The position numbers were made by a program, and so were the translations under genes. From UBA6912 sp963792895 (GTDB lineage: Bacteria; Actinomycetota; Acidimicrobiia; Spongiisociales; UBA5794): 64,000 nt of DNA. Shown in pieces: positions 63,101 to 64,000 of this stretch. The notes beneath the pieces were generated by a model. The model did no database searches. It saw only the letters and a program-made list of their open reading frames with translations, and was not told the origin of the DNA. Location: NCBI GenBank assembly GCA_963792895.1, contig CAWBYA010000003.1:124001-188000 (forward strand). Reading direction: 5' to 3'. Position 1 is the stretch's first letter. Every line of letters begins with the position of its first letter.

Positions 63101-63322
63101 TCAGTCCTCGTCGTGGGTGTATTTGAACGAGACGTGAACCCGCGCCCGATACGCAACAACCTGGCCGTCGTCACCGAGCTGGAGGTCGAGCTCCTTGACC
63201 TCGGCGATGCGCAGGTTGTGCAGCGATTTCGCCGCCTTGGCGATGGCAGCCGATGCCGCCTTCTCCCACGATTCCGTGCTGGTACCGACCAGCTCGATGA
63301 CCTTGTAGACACTCTCGGTCAC
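63101..63322 (-). CDS. dodecin family flavin-binding protein
   Basis: 73 residues, start GTG 63322 with AAAGGAG 6 nt upstream. VYKVIELVGTSTESWEKAASAAIAKAAKSLHNLRIAEVKELDL matches dodecin throughout, followed by VAYRARVHVSFKY. Dodecins form hollow dodecamers that store riboflavin, FMN or, in some bacteria, coenzyme A. The frame extends far upstream without a start that fits. Confidence 0.93.
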   Translation of the reverse strand: MTESVYKVIELVGTSTESWEKAASAAIAKAAKSLHNLRIAEVKELDLQLGDDGQVVAYRARVHVSFKYTHDED

Positions 63323-63559
63323 GACCGCTCCTTTCTCGGCGCCACGGGCGCCGCTCTCAGCCAGCGTGCTCAGCCTATGCGGCAGATGTCGCCCGTGTGA
63401 GTGCCGAAGGTCACGAGGGCCGGAGAGAACCACGGCCGAGCGCGAGGGGTCCATAGCGCAGCGCTCAGCCGGGAGGGCAGATCCGCGAGGTGAACGACCG
63501 TTTCTCGAGCGCTGGGCGTGCTGCTGTCGCCCGTTGCGCGCCGGTGCCCCCCCCACAAC

Positions 63560-63572
63560 GGACTGTTGGTCC
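63560..63572. promoter_or_regulatory. inverted repeat GGACTGTTGGTCC
   Basis: Differs at two central positions from GGACCATTGGTCC at 55639-55651 (consensus GGACYRTTGGTCC). About 85 nt upstream of the hydrogenase-like gene, in an otherwise empty 328-bp gap. Candidate shared operator. Confidence 0.5.
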
Positions 63573-63618
63573 TCGGGCCTGCTGCGGAAAGCCTCTAGGC
63601 CGCTTGTTGGTGCCTTCG

Positions 63619-63635
63619 TACGTTGGGAACGTTCC
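63619..63635 (+). promoter_or_regulatory. TACGTT -10 and palindrome GGAACGTTCC
   Basis: TACGTT (63619-63624) is a plausible -10; the perfect 10-bp palindrome GGAACGTTCC (63626-63635) covers the likely transcription start, just before the AGGAGG ribosome site (63640-63645). Confidence 0.45.
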
Positions 63636-63650
63636 ATCCAGGAGGTGCAT

Positions 63651-64000
63651 GTGGTGGCGACTGGCGTCATCGACCGGGCGGGTCTCGATGCGCTCATCGC
63701 GGCGCTCAGGGACGACGGTTACACCACCGTTGGCCCCACCGTGCGAGAGGGCGCCATCGTCTACGACGAGATCTCGGGAACGGTTGACCTTCCCGTCGGA
63801 TGGACCGACGAGCACGCTCCCGGCGCCTATGGGCTCGAACGTCGCGCTGACGATCGTATGTTCGGGTACGTGGTGGGGCCTCAGTCGTGGAAGCGATTCC
63901 TGTATCCGCCCCGCACCGTGATCTGGTCGGGCGTGCGCACAGCCGATGGGTGGGACTCGACGACGCCCGTCGAGGCCTCCCGATATGCCTTCATTGGCGT
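63651..64000 (+). CDS. probable [NiFe]-hydrogenase (group 3b-like) iron-sulfur beta subunit, 5' part
   Basis: First about 116 residues; the gene runs off the window. Start GTG 63651 (or GTG 63654) after AGGAGG. Reads VIDRAGLDALIAALRDDGY, TVREGAIVYDEI, TVDLPVGWTDEHAPGAYGLERR, FGYVVGPQSWKRFLYPPR. This is the N-terminal pattern of the 4Fe-4S beta subunit of bidirectional or sulfhydrogenase-type enzymes, where the sequence up to WK.FL.PP precedes the cluster domain. The cluster cysteines would lie beyond the window, so the call rests on the N-terminus alone. Confidence 0.6.
   Translation, partial: MVATGVIDRAGLDALIAALRDDGYTTVGPTVREGAIVYDEISGTVDLPVGWTDEHAPGAYGLERRADDRMFGYVVGPQSWKRFLYPPRTVIWSGVRTADGWDSTTPVEASRYAFIG

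Overview
The window is high-GC DNA densely packed with short operons, and it reads as the chromosome of an actinobacterium. Support comes from ClpC, RadA, DisA, CarD and IspF in the actinobacterial order, a DUF3263 protein, an LppM-like lipoprotein, an Eis-like acetyltransferase and a 27-residue protein that looks like the actinobacterial ribosomal protein bL37. Pyruvate:ferredoxin oxidoreductase, pyruvate phosphate dikinase and the first residues of a probable [NiFe]-hydrogenase electron-transfer subunit suggest a facultative or hypoxia-adapted member, perhaps Acidimicrobiia-like. That class assignment is inference only.

Layout. 1-5.3 kb: end of a GH13 glycosidase, a polyprenyl diphosphate synthase and clpC. 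5.6-13.4 kb: a zinc-ribbon/discoidin protein broken by frameshifts, then radA, disA, carD, ispF, a glycerophosphodiesterase, cysS, rlmB and tRNA-Thr. 13.7-33.4 kb: surface, membrane and redox proteins (SLH-like protein, AI-2E-family permease, lipoprotein, EamA permease, S10 peptidase, P-type ATPase), two fatty-acid-type enzymes, a degenerate HAD protein, and an acetyltransferase divergent from a PPOX flavoprotein. 33.7-37.7 kb: plsY, molybdenum cofactor genes moeA-moaC-moaB, a translin-family gene and tRNA-Ala. 37.7-40.6 kb: a decayed genomic island at tRNA-Ala carrying arsR-acr3, bounded by 51-bp direct repeats that are copies of the tRNA 3' half, each next to an integrase relic. 41-54 kb: housekeeping genes (bL37, rsmI, metG, tatD, rsmA, ispE, purU, tRNA-Gln, glmU, prs) plus aceK. 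54-64 kb: central carbon and redox genes (nifJ, a DHOD-like gene, ppdK, dodecin, hydrogenase subunit).

Two patterns run through the window. First, many genes begin with TANNNT, usually exactly 6 nt, then ATG or GTG, with no Shine-Dalgarno sequence, which is the signature of leaderless transcripts. It fixes many start codons; the clearest case is a perfect inverted repeat giving two mirror-image leaderless promoters between the PPOX gene and the acetyltransferase gene. Second, several conserved genes (glmU, prs, a 3-hydroxyacyl-CoA dehydrogenase, a YjbQ protein, the zinc-ribbon protein, a small ars-operon protein) are interrupted by one- or two-base shifts. Because glmU and prs are normally essential and otherwise intact, sequence error is more likely than gene death.

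nifJ and the hydrogenase subunit gene share a 13-bp inverted repeat of form GGACYRTTGGTCC upstream, a candidate common operator linking pyruvate and hydrogen metabolism.
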